A DNA stretch of 64,000 nt. Source: Cellvibrio sp. 79. Its GTDB lineage: Bacteria > Pseudomonadota > Gammaproteobacteria > Pseudomonadales > Cellvibrionaceae. The translations under genes and the position numbers were made by a program. Within the stretch, counting starts at the first letter, position 1; the number at the start of each line of letters is the position of its first letter. Where the stretch lies: NCBI GenBank assembly GCA_003056245.1, contig MVDH01000003.1, positions 1,155,957 through 1,219,956 of the forward strand, in the 5' to 3' direction. This document shows positions 28,662 through 39,272 of this stretch, piece after piece. The notes below the pieces were generated by a model. That model did no database searches. It was not told the origin of the DNA and was given only the letters and a program-made list of their open reading frames with translations.

Positions 28662-28690
28662 AAATGGGCCTGATCCAAGGCCCATTTTCT
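28662..28690 (+). terminator. Intrinsic terminator of glnLG
   Basis: AAATGGGCC and GGCCCATTT form a 9-bp stem with an 8-base loop, followed by TTCT, 12 bases past glnG. The rest of the roughly 300-base gap up to the next gene holds only a presumptive promoter region; no clear box was chosen. Confidence 0.78.
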
Positions 28691-28956
28691 ATCATCAATT
28701 TGGCGCATTAAACTTCTTTACTCAACTTTCCCCTTCCTTCGAGCAGCTTTGAAAAGCTGTGTCTATACTCAGCTAACCGGGTTTTCAAGCCGAACTTGGC
28801 AACCACTACTACAGCTCTTATAACTTTAGATTGTTAACCCGCACAAGGCAGTTGACCCGTACAAAAGCCTGCATGGATTCAAGAAAAGATCCCTGCTGCC
28901 GCCAATAACAACTGACGCTAATAAAAACTGAATTCCGAATGATTTCGGGGGAAAAC

Positions 28957-30450
28957 ATGGTACAAAAATCGTTACTCACCAAATTGATGATGGTATTAAC
29001 CATCGCAATGGTTGCTATTGCTGCGTTAGTCGCTTTTACCAACTACAAAATTGCCTCAGCGGACCTTGAAAAAGAACTGGAAGCAGAAACCTCGGCCATG
29101 ATAGAACTCACCAACAGCTCCATTCTGGAAGCCGTATTTGCTTACGATTTCCAGCAAATCGAAGCCATTGCCAAATCGCTGGTGAATACTTCATTAGTTA
29201 CGTCGGTCAGTGTGGTGGATCATCGTGGTCAATCGCTGGCCAAAGCGACCGATGGTGACGAGAGCAACGATAACCAGATTACCCGCGCCGCCGTGCCTAT
29301 CGTTTACAACGGCAACACTATCGGCAGTTACGACATTACGTTTTCAACCCAGGAACTGAATGACACCTTGGCAAGCCAGATTCAAACCAATGTGTTTACT
29401 GTATTGGCATTGCTTGCTGCCAGTTTGATTACCGTTTATATCCTGATTCGCAGTCTCGTGCTGGCACCCGTGGATGAAGTAACCCGTTCACTCGCCACCA
29501 TTGCAGACGGCGGCGGCGACCTGACTCGCCGCTTGCCCACAGACAGCCAAAACGAAATCGCCGCACTCGCCCATAATTTCAACCGGGTGATGGAGCATAT
29601 CGCCGATATCATTCGCAACGTGGTGCAGGTAAATGACAAAGTGCGCACCAACGTCAATACCATGAGCAGCGCCACCGAAAGCACCGTCAATTCTACTTCC
29701 CAACAATTGCGCGAAATTGAACTGGTAGCGACTGCTGTTGAAGAACTTTCAGCATCAGCCACCGAAATTGCCCGCCATGCTGGCGACACTGCCGAGCGAA
29801 CCAATGCCACCAGCATCCTGGCGGAAGAGGGCAACACCATCGTTAATTTGTCATTGGAAAACGTAAATCGTTTGACCGGGCAAATTGAATCTACGGCGCA
29901 AAAAATCCAGGTGCTGAAAAATAATTCGGTCAATATCGGTTCCGTAATGGAAGTAATCAGAACCATCGCCGAACAAACCAACTTGCTTGCACTCAACGCT
30001 GCGATTGAAGCGGCTCGCGCCGGTGAGCAAGGCCGTGGTTTCGCCGTGGTAGCAGATGAAGTGCGCTCCCTCGCACAAAAAACCCGTTCATCTACTGAAG
30101 AAATCGAATCGATTATCGTGCAACTGCAACGCGCCGCTGATGAAGCGCACCAAGCGATGAGTACCAGCACATCATCTGCACGCGAAACAATTGATACCGC
30201 ATCCAAAGTGGGCAGTGCGCTCGATAAAATTCGCGCGAATATCGGCATTATCAATGACATGAACCATCAAATTGCCACCGCGTCGCATCAACAAAGCTCT
30301 GTTGCTAATGAAGTAAGTAAAAATATTACGGCAATTCATGGTTTATCCGAAAACGTAGTGCAAAACGCGCAGGTTGTTAATCACAGTGGCAGCCAGTTGA
30401 TTAATGAAACCAGCGAATTGAAAAAACAAATCGATAATTTCAAAGTGTAA
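28957..30450 (+). CDS. Methyl-accepting chemotaxis protein (single-Cache-like sensor)
   Basis: A 497-residue chemoreceptor. ATG 28957 ([10 protein letters not shown]) lies 5 bases after GGGGG, a better start than the track's 28939. Layout: TM1 near residues 10-30, a periplasmic domain of about 120 residues with a Cache-like pattern ([12 protein letters not shown]), TM2 near residue 155, HAMP with [11 protein letters not shown], and the signalling tip [20 protein letters not shown]. It differs from the first receptor in sensor type, so the two should sense different ligands. No che gene adjoins it. Confidence 0.92.
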   Translation: MVQKSLLTKLMMVLTIAMVAIAALVAFTNYKIASADLEKELEAETSAMIELTNSSILEAVFAYDFQQIEAIAKSLVNTSLVTSVSVVDHRGQSLAKATDGDESNDNQITRAAVPIVYNGNTIGSYDITFSTQELNDTLASQIQTNVFTVLALLAASLITVYILIRSLVLAPVDEVTRSLATIADGGGDLTRRLPTDSQNEIAALAHNFNRVMEHIADIIRNVVQVNDKVRTNVNTMSSATESTVNSTSQQLREIELVATAVEELSASATEIARHAGDTAERTNATSILAEEGNTIVNLSLENVNRLTGQIESTAQKIQVLKNNSVNIGSVMEVIRTIAEQTNLLALNAAIEAARAGEQGRGFAVVADEVRSLAQKTRSSTEEIESIIVQLQRAADEAHQAMSTSTSSARETIDTASKVGSALDKIRANIGIINDMNHQIATASHQQSSVANEVSKNITAIHGLSENVVQNAQVVNHSGSQLINETSELKKQIDNFKV

Positions 30451-30464
30451 TTTTTCCTCCGTGC

Positions 30465-30496
30465 AATAAAGCCAGCCACTGCTGGCTTTATTTTTT
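30465..30496 (+). terminator. Intrinsic terminator of the second chemoreceptor gene
   Basis: AATAAAGCCAGC-CACT-GCTGGCTTTATT followed by TTTT, 15 bases after the stop. Confidence 0.9.
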
Positions 30497-30593
30497 GGCT
30501 ATTTCGTTTATTTATATTTCACTTCGCACGAATCCGTTCATTAGCCAGCACAACAAATTAGCCAATCATTAGTTTTTAATTTTCGATCAAACA

Positions 30594-30620
30594 AAAAAGC
30601 CCGGCACCTAGCCGGGCAAA
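30594..30620 (-). terminator. Intrinsic terminator of the first TonB-dependent receptor gene
   Basis: GCCCGGC and GCCGGGC pair around a short loop. On the minus strand a TTTTTTG tract follows. A second small AAGGCTT/AAGCCTT hairpin lies closer to the gene. Confidence 0.82.
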
Positions 30621-30661
30621 ATAAGGCTTCATAAAAAGCCTTGGCATCACAGGGAAGAAAA

Positions 30662-33241
30662 TTAGAACTTGGCCCGCACACCGAGACTATAACGCGCCCC
30701 GTTTTCGTAAAAACCAACCGGGATACCATCATCTGTGTGTGTGTAAATAACTTCATTGGTGAGATTAACAGCGGTCAGGAACAAGGTAATTTGATCATTA
30801 ACAGCCCAATCGGCAGTTGCATCCCATTGGTCGTAATCTGACGTTACCAATTGTGAACCCGAGGTCAAATTACCATAGGCTTCGGAACGAAAATTGTAGG
30901 ATAGACGAACGCTCACCGAATCGTTTTCGTAATAAACAGAAGCGTTTGCCTGGTCTTCAGAATTGCCGGGTAGTTTTAATTTTTGTCCGCCCTCTACAGC
31001 AGGCACGGTCGCATCAGTAAAGGTGTAATTAGCGACCATACCAAAACCCGCGCCCAATTCTTTTTGCAACTGTACTTCAAAGCCGCTGATGTCTGCACCA
31101 TCAGACGCGTTGTGCGGCCTGGTTACCGATAACTGATCACCATCGATAGTTTCGGTAATCGTACGGGTAAACACAAAAGTATCCAGGCGTTTGCTAAAGA
31201 AAGTTCCGGATAAAATAGCACCCTCTTCAAAATACCACTCCACGCCCGCTTCAAATTGCTCGGCATAAAACGGTTTGATATTGGGATTGCCGGCACTCGC
31301 CGATGAAGTCGTTAAGTTAATCGTGATATTCGCACTCAGGTCCTGGAATGTCGGGCGCGCCATTACTTTGGAAATTGCCGCGCGCACTTTCACATCATCG
31401 GCCACATCATAAATCAGGTTGAAGCTCGGCAAAAAATCATCATAGCTGCGCGATACTGAACCTAGTTCACCATCGATATACGCTTTGGATGTTTGATCGG
31501 TTTGCACCGCACGCACACCGACATTACCGTGAAATTTGGCGATTTCAAAATCAGCTTTTACATAGGCAGCGGAAATTTCTTCGTTAATTTCGTAGAACGC
31601 CTTTTTATCGTAAGTGTAAGTCATTGCACCGGCAGCAAACATCGGGTCGATAACCTGTTTGGCTTTATCACCATCAATCCAGGCATATTGTGTCAATGAA
31701 CCTGATGTGGCAGCCTCACCATGCAAGCGCGGTGTTAATCCACCGGATACTTGATCCATGGTGATAACTTTCCACGCTGGATGGGAAGAATTGGTTGAAC
31801 CTACTGTGCGATTATTAGTAATAGTTTCATCGCGGAATTTAACACCGGTTTTAATACCAGTAACAATTCCCCAATCAAGTTCTTTTTCAAAATCCAGCTG
31901 CGCATAATTTTCTTCATCTTCCATTTTGCGAATCCAGTCGCGCGCGCTTAACAATGTCAGTGCCGAATGATCTTTAGGATCAATATCCAGATATTCAATT
32001 TCAATAGTATTTTTACCCAGGTTAACGCGCTCGCGGGTATTGGCCTCAAACCAGTAACCCATGTCGCGATCACTGCCGCCTTCTGCGCTGGTAGTTCCTA
32101 TTTGCGCGTGCGCAGTCCAACTATCCCCGGTATAAGTTGCATCAAAATCCAATACTTCTGACTCTACCGAGGCATCGCGAAAAATTGGCTCGATTGCCGC
32201 GCCACCACTATTCGGGTTTTCAAATGTACCCGCGACAATCGCTTTTTTTCCGTCACCGGTGGTAATAAATTTCGGGTTAGTTACGCGATCACCCTTTTCC
32301 AGTTTGTAACCGCCCGGCATAAATAAATAGTTTTGGTTATTGTTATCCGAATCCATATCGGATTTGACATAGTTCAGCGTTAAATCCCACGCATCGGTGG
32401 GTTTGAATTGTAATGTGGCGTTGCTGGTAAGGCGCTCGTTTTCCTGTTGGAAAATCGCCGAGCCACCACCCCATACCGCATAAACATCATTTGTTACCAC
32501 ACCATTTTGATCGGTTACCGAATAGAGGGTGTTATCCGCAAAACCTTCCAATCCATCGCGGCGCACACGGCGCTTTTGTGAACTAATTGAGGCGAGCACA
32601 CCCAATGTACCTTCTTCATTTTTCCAACTACCCAACGCAGAAAGTTGCGGATCCCACACATCGGGCAATTCGCTGTACACACTTTCTGCCGATAAATTAA
32701 TAGTGCCGGATGCAAGGTCCAGAGGCTTGCGCGTGCGCACAATGACGGTACCACCGATGCTGCCCTCATCGATATCCGCTTCAGGACTTTTATACACTTC
32801 CAGTGAAGAAACCAATTCGGAAGCAAGGATCGAATAGTTAAAACCACGGCTCGGGTTATCGTTCGCCCACCAATAAGCCGATGCAACGTTTTGTCCATTC
32901 ATCAAGGTGCGGTTCATGGTGCTATTGGTGCCGCGCACAAAAATATCTCGGCCTTCGCCCCAATTCCGATCCACCGATATGCCGGGGATTCGCTGCAACG
33001 AATCCGCAATATTTTTATCTGGAAATTCACCAATATCTTCCGCATTAATAGCATCTACAATTGCATCGGAATTTTGTTTAACCGATAACGCCTGCTGCAA
33101 ACTACTGCGAATACCAGTAATAACCATCTCTTCCGGTTCTTCCGTCGTTTGTGCGAATACTGATGCCGAGCAACCCGCAGCAAGTAATGCAATTGCGACG
33201 GGTAATTTTTTGTGACGCATTATTTTATTCATTGTTTTCAC
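30662..33241 (-). CDS. TonB-dependent receptor without STN domain
   Basis: An 859-residue outer-membrane active transporter of the large carbohydrate-type receptor family common in Xanthomonas, Caulobacter and Cellvibrio. The signal peptide ends at VFA-QTTEEP. A TonB-box-like MVITGIR comes next, then the plug (FPDKNIADSLQRIPGISV), then a 22-strand barrel ending in aromatic F (GVRAKF). The start appears to be GTG 33241, about 6 bases after an AAAGGT; the next ATG, 9 bases on, is too far from it. It is clearly related to the receptor encoded just upstream (the shared YWWANDNPSRGFNY is nearly identical) but lacks its STN domain. The substrate is unknown. Confidence 0.92.
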   Translation of the reverse strand: MKTMNKIMRHKKLPVAIALLAAGCSASVFAQTTEEPEEMVITGIRSSLQQALSVKQNSDAIVDAINAEDIGEFPDKNIADSLQRIPGISVDRNWGEGRDIFVRGTNSTMNRTLMNGQNVASAYWWANDNPSRGFNYSILASELVSSLEVYKSPEADIDEGSIGGTVIVRTRKPLDLASGTINLSAESVYSELPDVWDPQLSALGSWKNEEGTLGVLASISSQKRRVRRDGLEGFADNTLYSVTDQNGVVTNDVYAVWGGGSAIFQQENERLTSNATLQFKPTDAWDLTLNYVKSDMDSDNNNQNYLFMPGGYKLEKGDRVTNPKFITTGDGKKAIVAGTFENPNSGGAAIEPIFRDASVESEVLDFDATYTGDSWTAHAQIGTTSAEGGSDRDMGYWFEANTRERVNLGKNTIEIEYLDIDPKDHSALTLLSARDWIRKMEDEENYAQLDFEKELDWGIVTGIKTGVKFRDETITNNRTVGSTNSSHPAWKVITMDQVSGGLTPRLHGEAATSGSLTQYAWIDGDKAKQVIDPMFAAGAMTYTYDKKAFYEINEEISAAYVKADFEIAKFHGNVGVRAVQTDQTSKAYIDGELGSVSRSYDDFLPSFNLIYDVADDVKVRAAISKVMARPTFQDLSANITINLTTSSASAGNPNIKPFYAEQFEAGVEWYFEEGAILSGTFFSKRLDTFVFTRTITETIDGDQLSVTRPHNASDGADISGFEVQLQKELGAGFGMVANYTFTDATVPAVEGGQKLKLPGNSEDQANASVYYENDSVSVRLSYNFRSEAYGNLTSGSQLVTSDYDQWDATADWAVNDQITLFLTAVNLTNEVIYTHTDDGIPVGFYENGARYSLGVRAKF

Positions 33242-33447
33242 GCTTATACCTTTACCGGTTGATAAAAAATTTGCAAGATTAATAAACCATCAGGAGTTAT
33301 GGACTCCTGACTATTAACGAGAGACAAATTTAAAAACCGACAGAAGAACAACAAAAAAAACGCGAAAAATAAAAAATTTAATTTTTTTATAAAGAAATGG
33401 CGGGTTTTAATGTGAAGATGCGTTTAGGGGTTGCCAAAAGCATTTTT

Positions 33448-36351
33448 CTAAAAACGCAAACGTAAACCTATAGCAAAACGGCGTCCGCTTTCATAAAGCC
33501 CCTGGGGAATATCATTCGCGGTACGATAGTAAATCACTTCGCTGGTGAGATTAATCGCTTCAATATAGAGAGTGGCAAACTCAGCAGCATTCCATGCAGC
33601 GGTAAAATCCCATTGTTGATAGGCGCTCGTTTCATCCTGGGTGCCGGATAATACCTCCCCAAACGATTTCGAACGATAGTTATAGGACAAGCGCACGCTG
33701 TACTGCATATCCTCGTAATAAAGTGAGGCATTAATCTGGTCGCGGGAATTTCCAGGCAATTTTAGTATTTGTTTTTTATCCTGGGATACAACCCTGGCCT
33801 GGGTAAAGGTGTAGTTACTTGAAACGCCCACACCGTTGCCGATGTTTTGTTGCCACTGTAATTCAAGGCCGGAAATTTTTGCGCCCTCGGCATTGTAAGG
33901 GCGAGAAACATCTAGCATCTTACCGTCCAAATTTTCCTCCATGGCTTTATTGTAAATAAAAGTGGAGATCGTTTTATAAAAAGCCGTTGCCGAAAATAGG
34001 GATGCCGAATCAAAATACCATTCAAAACCCAAATCGCCCTGGCGCGCACGAAATGGTTGTAAGTCCGGATTGCCACCGGAAGCATTTCCGCTAGTGCCAT
34101 CAATCACAATATTGGAACTAAGATTTTGAAACGTAGGGCGCGCCATCGCGCGTGACAAAGAACCACGAAAAATAAAATTATCGCGATAATCATAAACAAG
34201 ATTCACGCTCGGCAAATAATCATTATAACGTCGCGTCTGCGAATGGAGTTTCTGCTCTTCATAAGCGGTTGATATTTGCTGTGTCTCTACCGTGCGAATC
34301 CCCAGGTTTCCATGCCACGAATCCCGTTGAAATTCTCCTTTTATATAGGCAGCACTGATGGTCTCATTAATCCGGTAAAAAGCGTCATTATCATAACGAT
34401 AATGCATTAAACCCTTATCAAATGCCTCCGCAAAAATTTCATTCGCGCGGGCCTCATCAACCCGGGCAAAGCGAGTCAGCGATTGACGGCTAGCAGTTTG
34501 CTCATGCAATTCCGGCGTTAAGTCGGTAGATACGCTAGCTAAGCCAGTGTTTGAAAAACTGACCCAAAGCGGATGAGATGTATCTATGCTGCCCGCATAA
34601 CGATTATTTTCTATAGTTTGATAGCGCCATTTAAGACCGGTTTTCAACGCAGAAAAAAATGCATGGTCCAATGTCCATTGAACATCAGTTTGCGCATAAA
34701 TTTCATTGTCCTCCATGTTGCGAATCCAATCGCGGGAATCACTGGAAAGGTAAGGAAGGCTACGCGGGTCTTGCGGATCAAGATCCAGATATTCCACTTC
34801 AATCGTATTGCGACTTAATGAAAAACGTTCGCGGGTATTGCCGATAAAACGGTAGAGCTGGTCTTGATTAGTGCCACCATCGGCATTGGTACTACCCAGC
34901 TGGGAATGCACTAATAAATTGTCGTTGGTGTATTCAATGTCCAGATCGTAAACATTACTGTCCACATAGGCGCGACGAAAAATTGCATCCAGCGCTGCAC
35001 CGGTACTATCAGCATTATTTAGCGTGCCTGCCAGTAAAATTTTCCTACCGTCGCCGGTTGCACCAAAACGAGGGTTGGAAACTGTTACCGGTGGATTTTC
35101 GCGTAGTTTAAAACCGCCCGGCATAAACAAATAATTCTGGTTGGCGATCTTCATCTCCATCGCAGAACCAACATAATTAAATACCGCTTGCCAATTTTCC
35201 GTAGGACGCCACTGCAATGTAACGTTACTGGTATCGCGCTCGCGCTGTTGCTGAAAAATGGCAGAACCTCCACCCCAGATAACATATACGTTATCCGTAA
35301 TATTCCCCAAGTCATCTTTAATAGCGTGCAAACTGTTATCAGGAAACGTTTCCAATCCATCGCGGCGCGTGCTGGTATTTTGCCAATTCAATGACACCAA
35401 CGCACCAAAAGTCTGTTCGCTGTTTTGCCAACTGCCCAATAAGGACGCTTGCGGATCGTAAGCATCGGGTAGTTCGCTATATTGCTCTTCTAATGTAAAC
35501 CGTAAATTATTTTTTCCCATATCAAACGGTTTATGGGTATAAATAATGACGGTGCCACCGATGCTACCTTCATCAACATCCGCTTGCGGACTTTTATAAA
35601 CACGCAGCGATGAAATTAATTCCGATGCGAGAATAGTGTAATTAAAACCGCGACTGGGATTATCATTAGCCCACCAATAAGCAGAAGCAACATTTTGCCC
35701 ATTCATTAAAGTGCGATTGATATCTTTATCAGTACCGCGAATATAAATATCGCGCCCTTCACCCCAAATGCGATCTACCGAGACACCCGGAATTCGCTGC
35801 AATGAATCGGCAATATTTTTATCGGGAAATTTTCCGGCATCTTCAGCATTCATTGCATCAAGTACTGCATCCGCTTCGCGTTTAATAGCCAAATTGCGAC
35901 GCAAGCCTTCCTGAATTCCGGTTACCAATAACTCTTCTGTTGATTGCTCAACGGCTTCTTCAGCATGAATTTTTTGATCCACTGAAGATGGTGAAGGTGA
36001 TACCGATTTACTCTGTGCCTGAATTACCACCGCACCGTTGCCACCAAAAATAAAATTCAACGATGTGTTACGCAGTAGCAGTCCTAACACTTGCTCAGAG
36101 GTGTATTCACCTTTTACAGGTTCGACGTGAATAGCGGGCAAACTTTCCGGTCGGAATAATAATTGCAAATCGGCCTGCTCAGCGAAGCGAGTAAGTGCTT
36201 CTGCCAAGGGTAATTTTTCAATCTGGTAATAACGTGTTGCAGCAAATGCATTGCCGCTTGTTAGCATTCCAATGAACAAACCAATGGCCATACCCCTACG
36301 CCATGCGAAGCGTAAGCGGACAGCAGTTATGGTCTGATTAACCTTTTTCAT
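33448..36351 (-). CDS. TonB-dependent receptor with N-terminal STN signalling domain (FecA-like transducer)
   Basis: A 967-residue outer-membrane receptor. The track extends to 36399; ATG 36351 (MKKVNQTI) opens a signal peptide with several Arg that ends near GNAFA. The following 70 residues (YYQIEKLPLAEALTRFAEQA...LLFRPESL) are a secretin/TonB short N-terminal (STN) domain, which in FecA-type receptors contacts the FecR anti-sigma factor across the periplasm. A plug and barrel ending LRLRF follow. The divergent neighbours are an ECF sigma factor and a FecR homologue, so this receptor is probably their input. Confidence 0.93.
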   Translation of the reverse strand: MKKVNQTITAVRLRFAWRRGMAIGLFIGMLTSGNAFAATRYYQIEKLPLAEALTRFAEQADLQLLFRPESLPAIHVEPVKGEYTSEQVLGLLLRNTSLNFIFGGNGAVVIQAQSKSVSPSPSSVDQKIHAEEAVEQSTEELLVTGIQEGLRRNLAIKREADAVLDAMNAEDAGKFPDKNIADSLQRIPGVSVDRIWGEGRDIYIRGTDKDINRTLMNGQNVASAYWWANDNPSRGFNYTILASELISSLRVYKSPQADVDEGSIGGTVIIYTHKPFDMGKNNLRFTLEEQYSELPDAYDPQASLLGSWQNSEQTFGALVSLNWQNTSTRRDGLETFPDNSLHAIKDDLGNITDNVYVIWGGGSAIFQQQRERDTSNVTLQWRPTENWQAVFNYVGSAMEMKIANQNYLFMPGGFKLRENPPVTVSNPRFGATGDGRKILLAGTLNNADSTGAALDAIFRRAYVDSNVYDLDIEYTNDNLLVHSQLGSTNADGGTNQDQLYRFIGNTRERFSLSRNTIEVEYLDLDPQDPRSLPYLSSDSRDWIRNMEDNEIYAQTDVQWTLDHAFFSALKTGLKWRYQTIENNRYAGSIDTSHPLWVSFSNTGLASVSTDLTPELHEQTASRQSLTRFARVDEARANEIFAEAFDKGLMHYRYDNDAFYRINETISAAYIKGEFQRDSWHGNLGIRTVETQQISTAYEEQKLHSQTRRYNDYLPSVNLVYDYRDNFIFRGSLSRAMARPTFQNLSSNIVIDGTSGNASGGNPDLQPFRARQGDLGFEWYFDSASLFSATAFYKTISTFIYNKAMEENLDGKMLDVSRPYNAEGAKISGLELQWQQNIGNGVGVSSNYTFTQARVVSQDKKQILKLPGNSRDQINASLYYEDMQYSVRLSYNYRSKSFGEVLSGTQDETSAYQQWDFTAAWNAAEFATLYIEAINLTSEVIYYRTANDIPQGLYESGRRFAIGLRLRF

Positions 36352-36560
36352 GGGAGTTATTGTTGGTCGCGCCAGAAGATAAATGCGCAACCATAACAAA
36401 AGTGCTCATCATGCAACAATCCTGAAATGGAAATGGGATACGGAAAATGATTTCCCAAAAAAGCGGGAGGAGTTAATTCGTTGTCGGGTTTTAGACCTAT
36501 GCTACGTTTATAGAGGCAGACCCATTCAGATGTTTATTTGCCCGGGGCCCGGCTATTACC

Positions 36561-37142
36561 ATGTCCAAACCTACTTTTACCCTTATATCCAGGCTCGGCC
36601 CGGATCAACCGGGCACCGCGGGTGAGCCCCCACCCATGCCCCTTACCGCTGAGAATCTATATAACACCTATCGTGCTTCACTCTTGAAATACCTTATCGG
36701 CATGCTGCCGGGTGGCCGGCAGGACGCGCTGGAAATTCTCCACGAAACTTACATCCGGCTGTTACAACACGAGGATCTGGAGCGTATCCAGCAAAATCCG
36801 CGCGCGTATATTTTTACCATAGCCACGAATTTAGTCACCGACTGGCTCAGACGCCGTCACAGTCGCCGCCAGGATTTTCACGATAGTTTTGATGAGCTGG
36901 AATTCCCGTGCGATGAAATGACTCCGACCCGCGCGTTGAATTGGGAACAATCCCTGTCCCAACTCAAACAGGCATTAATGGGCTTACCGGGATTAACGCG
37001 GCAGATTTTTTTACTGAGCCGTTTTGACGAATTAACCTATCCTGAAATTGCGCGTGAACTGAACATTAGTACGCGCACAGTGGAGCGTCACATGAGCAGC
37101 GCATTCCACGCGTTGCAACAATCACTTGAAGATTTTTTATGA
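36561..37142 (+). CDS. ECF sigma-70 factor (FecI-like)
   Basis: A 193-residue alternative sigma factor. Region 2 contains DALEILHETYIRLL and the -10-binding AYIFTIATNLVTDWLRRR. Region 4 is LPGLTRQIFLLSRFDELTYPEIARELNISTRTVERHM, the -35-binding helix-turn-helix. The start is uncertain: ATG 36561 gives a proline-rich extension, while ATG 36636 (MPLTAENLY) starts right at region 2; neither has a good ribosome site. It overlaps the FecR gene by ATGA. Its likely target is the divergent receptor promoter region and perhaps its own. Confidence 0.9.
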   Translation: MSKPTFTLISRLGPDQPGTAGEPPPMPLTAENLYNTYRASLLKYLIGMLPGGRQDALEILHETYIRLLQHEDLERIQQNPRAYIFTIATNLVTDWLRRRHSRRQDFHDSFDELEFPCDEMTPTRALNWEQSLSQLKQALMGLPGLTRQIFLLSRFDELTYPEIARELNISTRTVERHMSSAFHALQQSLEDFL

Positions 37143-38122
37143 ATACCCACAGTTCTGAACAACATTCCAACCGCTCCATTCGCGCGCAAGCAGCCGATTG
37201 GTTAGCGCAAATGCAAAATCCGGATGCAACGCCGGACACCCAGGACGCATTCGAACAATGGCGCAACGCAGATATCCGCCACGCGCTCGCGTTTGAACAA
37301 TGCCGCAGCTTATGGTTAATGACACAGGAGTTAAAAAATGATGCTGACATCCAACGCGAACTGGATTCTGCACGCGCCAGGAAAAAATCCCGTGCGCACA
37401 ATAGCGGTTGGTATTTATTTGCGGCAGCAGCCACATTTCTGGTAATTAGCATCGGCGTATTTTTTCAACTTTCACCAAAGCCCATCGAATATTCAACCGG
37501 AATTGCTGAGCAACGTTTGATTCAATTGGAGGATGGTTCAAGCGCATTACTCAATACTGACTCAGTGTTGCAAGTCCGTTTTACCAGCAATAAACGTGAG
37601 TTATTACTTAAAAAAGGCGAAGCTTACTTCACCGTTGCCAAAGACAAACAACGCCCCTTTGAAGTCACTGCTGCAAAAAGTTCTGTGCGCGCAGTAGGTA
37701 CAGAATTCAACGTAGCTCTGTTAAACCACAAACTTACACTGGATGTCACAGAAGGTATTGTTGAATTCAAAACAAAAACAACCGCTGATGAATTACTTAC
37801 CAGTAAAGTAAAACAAGGCGAAGCTATTAATTTTAATGCAGACGATTCCAAACTGCTCATTCAACCGGCTAACACCGCGCGAATCTCTGCCTGGAAAGCA
37901 CGCAAAATTTATTTCTCCGCCGATACGCTCGAAAGCGCTATTACAGAATACAACCGCTACACCCGGAAAAAAATAGTGATCTTGCACGATGAATTGAAAC
38001 ACCAGAAAATTTCCGGCGTGTTTAATATTGATGATGTGGATGCGTTTATTTTTTCATTGGAACAATTACTGGATGTACGGGTGGAGCGTCATCGGGATAA
38101 TATTTTGGTAATGCGGAAATAG
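37139..38122 (+). CDS. FecR-family anti-sigma factor
   Basis: A 327-residue inner-membrane regulator. Residues 1-60 form the cytoplasmic anti-sigma region (DUF4880-like, AADWLAQMQNPDATP...WR). A single membrane segment lies near residues 92-108 (YLFAAAATFLVISIGVFF). The periplasmic FecR domain follows (QRLIQLEDGSSALLNTDS), then a C-terminal STN-like/DUF4974 region (YFSADTLESAITEYNRYT) expected to meet the receptor's STN domain. The start overlaps the sigma gene stop, a coupling that keeps the pair near 1:1. Confidence 0.92.
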   Translation: MNTHSSEQHSNRSIRAQAADWLAQMQNPDATPDTQDAFEQWRNADIRHALAFEQCRSLWLMTQELKNDADIQRELDSARARKKSRAHNSGWYLFAAAATFLVISIGVFFQLSPKPIEYSTGIAEQRLIQLEDGSSALLNTDSVLQVRFTSNKRELLLKKGEAYFTVAKDKQRPFEVTAAKSSVRAVGTEFNVALLNHKLTLDVTEGIVEFKTKTTADELLTSKVKQGEAINFNADDSKLLIQPANTARISAWKARKIYFSADTLESAITEYNRYTRKKIVILHDELKHQKISGVFNIDDVDAFIFSLEQLLDVRVERHRDNILVMRK

Positions 38123-38564
38123 CGGATGCAAATTAACTCTCATCACTCTTTTTAATGCCTGGTGTGCTGGACCGGATAGCCATCCCTGTCTCTGGCCAAG
38201 TGCTTACTTTAAGGAAACTTGCCTCACCTATAACAGCTTACAGCGCGCGTAATTAGTAATACACATGTACTGAAACGGCACAGACGTAGCACAATCAACT
38301 ATTATTTTTACCACCGGAAAGCCAGATAAGAGAGCAAATTTTATATTCATTGAGCAAAAATCGTCCTTACCCTTATTTTAATTATGTCAAATATCACCTA
38401 TGCTGCCGCTCCCGTCGTTGCGGCCATATAGCTCTCATTCTGGTTCGGTTTATTAAACAGGCGTTTACAGTTAATTGACCGCAGCATTGAAAGAAACACC
38501 TACCATGAAAGTACGATATGGCGTGCATGAGTCAAAATTCTAAAATCTCAATATGGAGTTTTAT
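38123..38564. other. Intergenic region with no recognised feature
   Basis: About 440 bases between the fecR-like gene and a small secreted-protein gene. I found no convincing terminator, ORF or repeat. It is presumably a 3' end plus a promoter region. Confidence 0.5.
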
Positions 38565-38921
38565 ATGAAAAAGCTACTGTTAGCTACATTGTTTTCTTTT
38601 CTTAGTGGGAATTTAATTGCCGCAGAATTCTCCGGAAAAATTCAATCAATTGGAGCTGGACCTGGATTGGGAAGCATAGTACTGATAAGAGTGGAGAATC
38701 ACTCAGCCAGCGCCCCATGGGCTGCTGCAGGTTGTGCAAATGGTTTTTGGAGTTTTAAATTTGATACGGCTGTTGCGGGGGGAAAGGAAACTTACAGTCA
38801 ATTATTAGCAGCCTATACATCTCAATCCACAGTAGTAATTGAAGGCACAGGCACCTGCCCAACAACATCAGGTGGATTAGCCCAGGTACAAAATCTTAGC
38901 TACACAAGATTTGCGTATTAA
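38565..38921 (+). CDS. Small secreted protein of unknown function
   Basis: A 118-residue protein. ATG 38565 (MKKLLLATLF) is 6 bases after a GGAG; the track's ATG at 38553 overlaps that ribosome site. The signal peptide ends at LIAA-EFSG. The mature part of about 98 residues is glycine/alanine/serine-rich with two Cys (GCANG and GTCPT), possibly a disulfide, and aromatic residues near the end (LSYTRFAY). No family recognised. The signal peptide and ribosome site make it a real gene. Confidence 0.7.
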   Translation: MKKLLLATLFSFLSGNLIAAEFSGKIQSIGAGPGLGSIVLIRVENHSASAPWAAAGCANGFWSFKFDTAVAGGKETYSQLLAAYTSQSTVVIEGTGTCPTTSGGLAQVQNLSYTRFAY

Positions 38922-38990
38922 GAAAGTGTTTAACCCTGCCATTAAAAATAGAAAAATAGTTTTAGGCAGGCTGTTATATCAGCCTGCTCA

Positions 38991-39272
38991 CTAACGATTA
39001 AACTTTCCCTTATAGGGATGAGACTTTTGCCAACCCGCTTCACTGAAGTTATCAACAAAACAGATCTTGACATCTGCCATACCGACACTGGTGGGGAAAA
39101 TCCATGCAGTAGCATCTTGTTTGCTGCGTGTAACAAACCAAAGTGCGTCCCCCCTAGCTAATCCCCAGCTACTTACTTTATGAACCAATAAATCAGCCTC
39201 TTCTCGTGTTGCAACAATAGCAATTCTAATGTGTGCTTCACCCATAGTTGCTGCTTGATAAATTCTGGCCAA
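38991..39272 (-). CDS. DUF6150-like small protein
   Basis: A 93-residue protein. The start is a TTG with AGGAG 6 bases upstream, which supports it over an internal ATG. The central WGLARGDALWFVTRSKQDAT and MADVKICFVDNFSEAGW blocks resemble, from memory, the small DUF6150 family, members of which were reported to form a deeply knotted fold. I cannot confirm this without a search. No catalytic role known. It converges with the small secreted-protein gene. Confidence 0.65.
   Translation of the reverse strand: MARIYQAATMGEAHIRIAIVATREEADLLVHKVSSWGLARGDALWFVTRSKQDATAWIFPTSVGMADVKICFVDNFSEAGWQKSHPYKGKFNR

Noticed and set aside
29436-30260. 274-residue minus-strand ORF inside the second chemoreceptor gene
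   Set aside because: Antisense shadow of the same repeated chemoreceptor signalling region; no independent support.
36383-36625. 80-residue plus-strand ORF between the STN receptor and sigma genes
   Set aside because: Overlaps the sigma gene in another frame, no ribosome site, no recognisable domain; the gap is better explained as divergent promoters.
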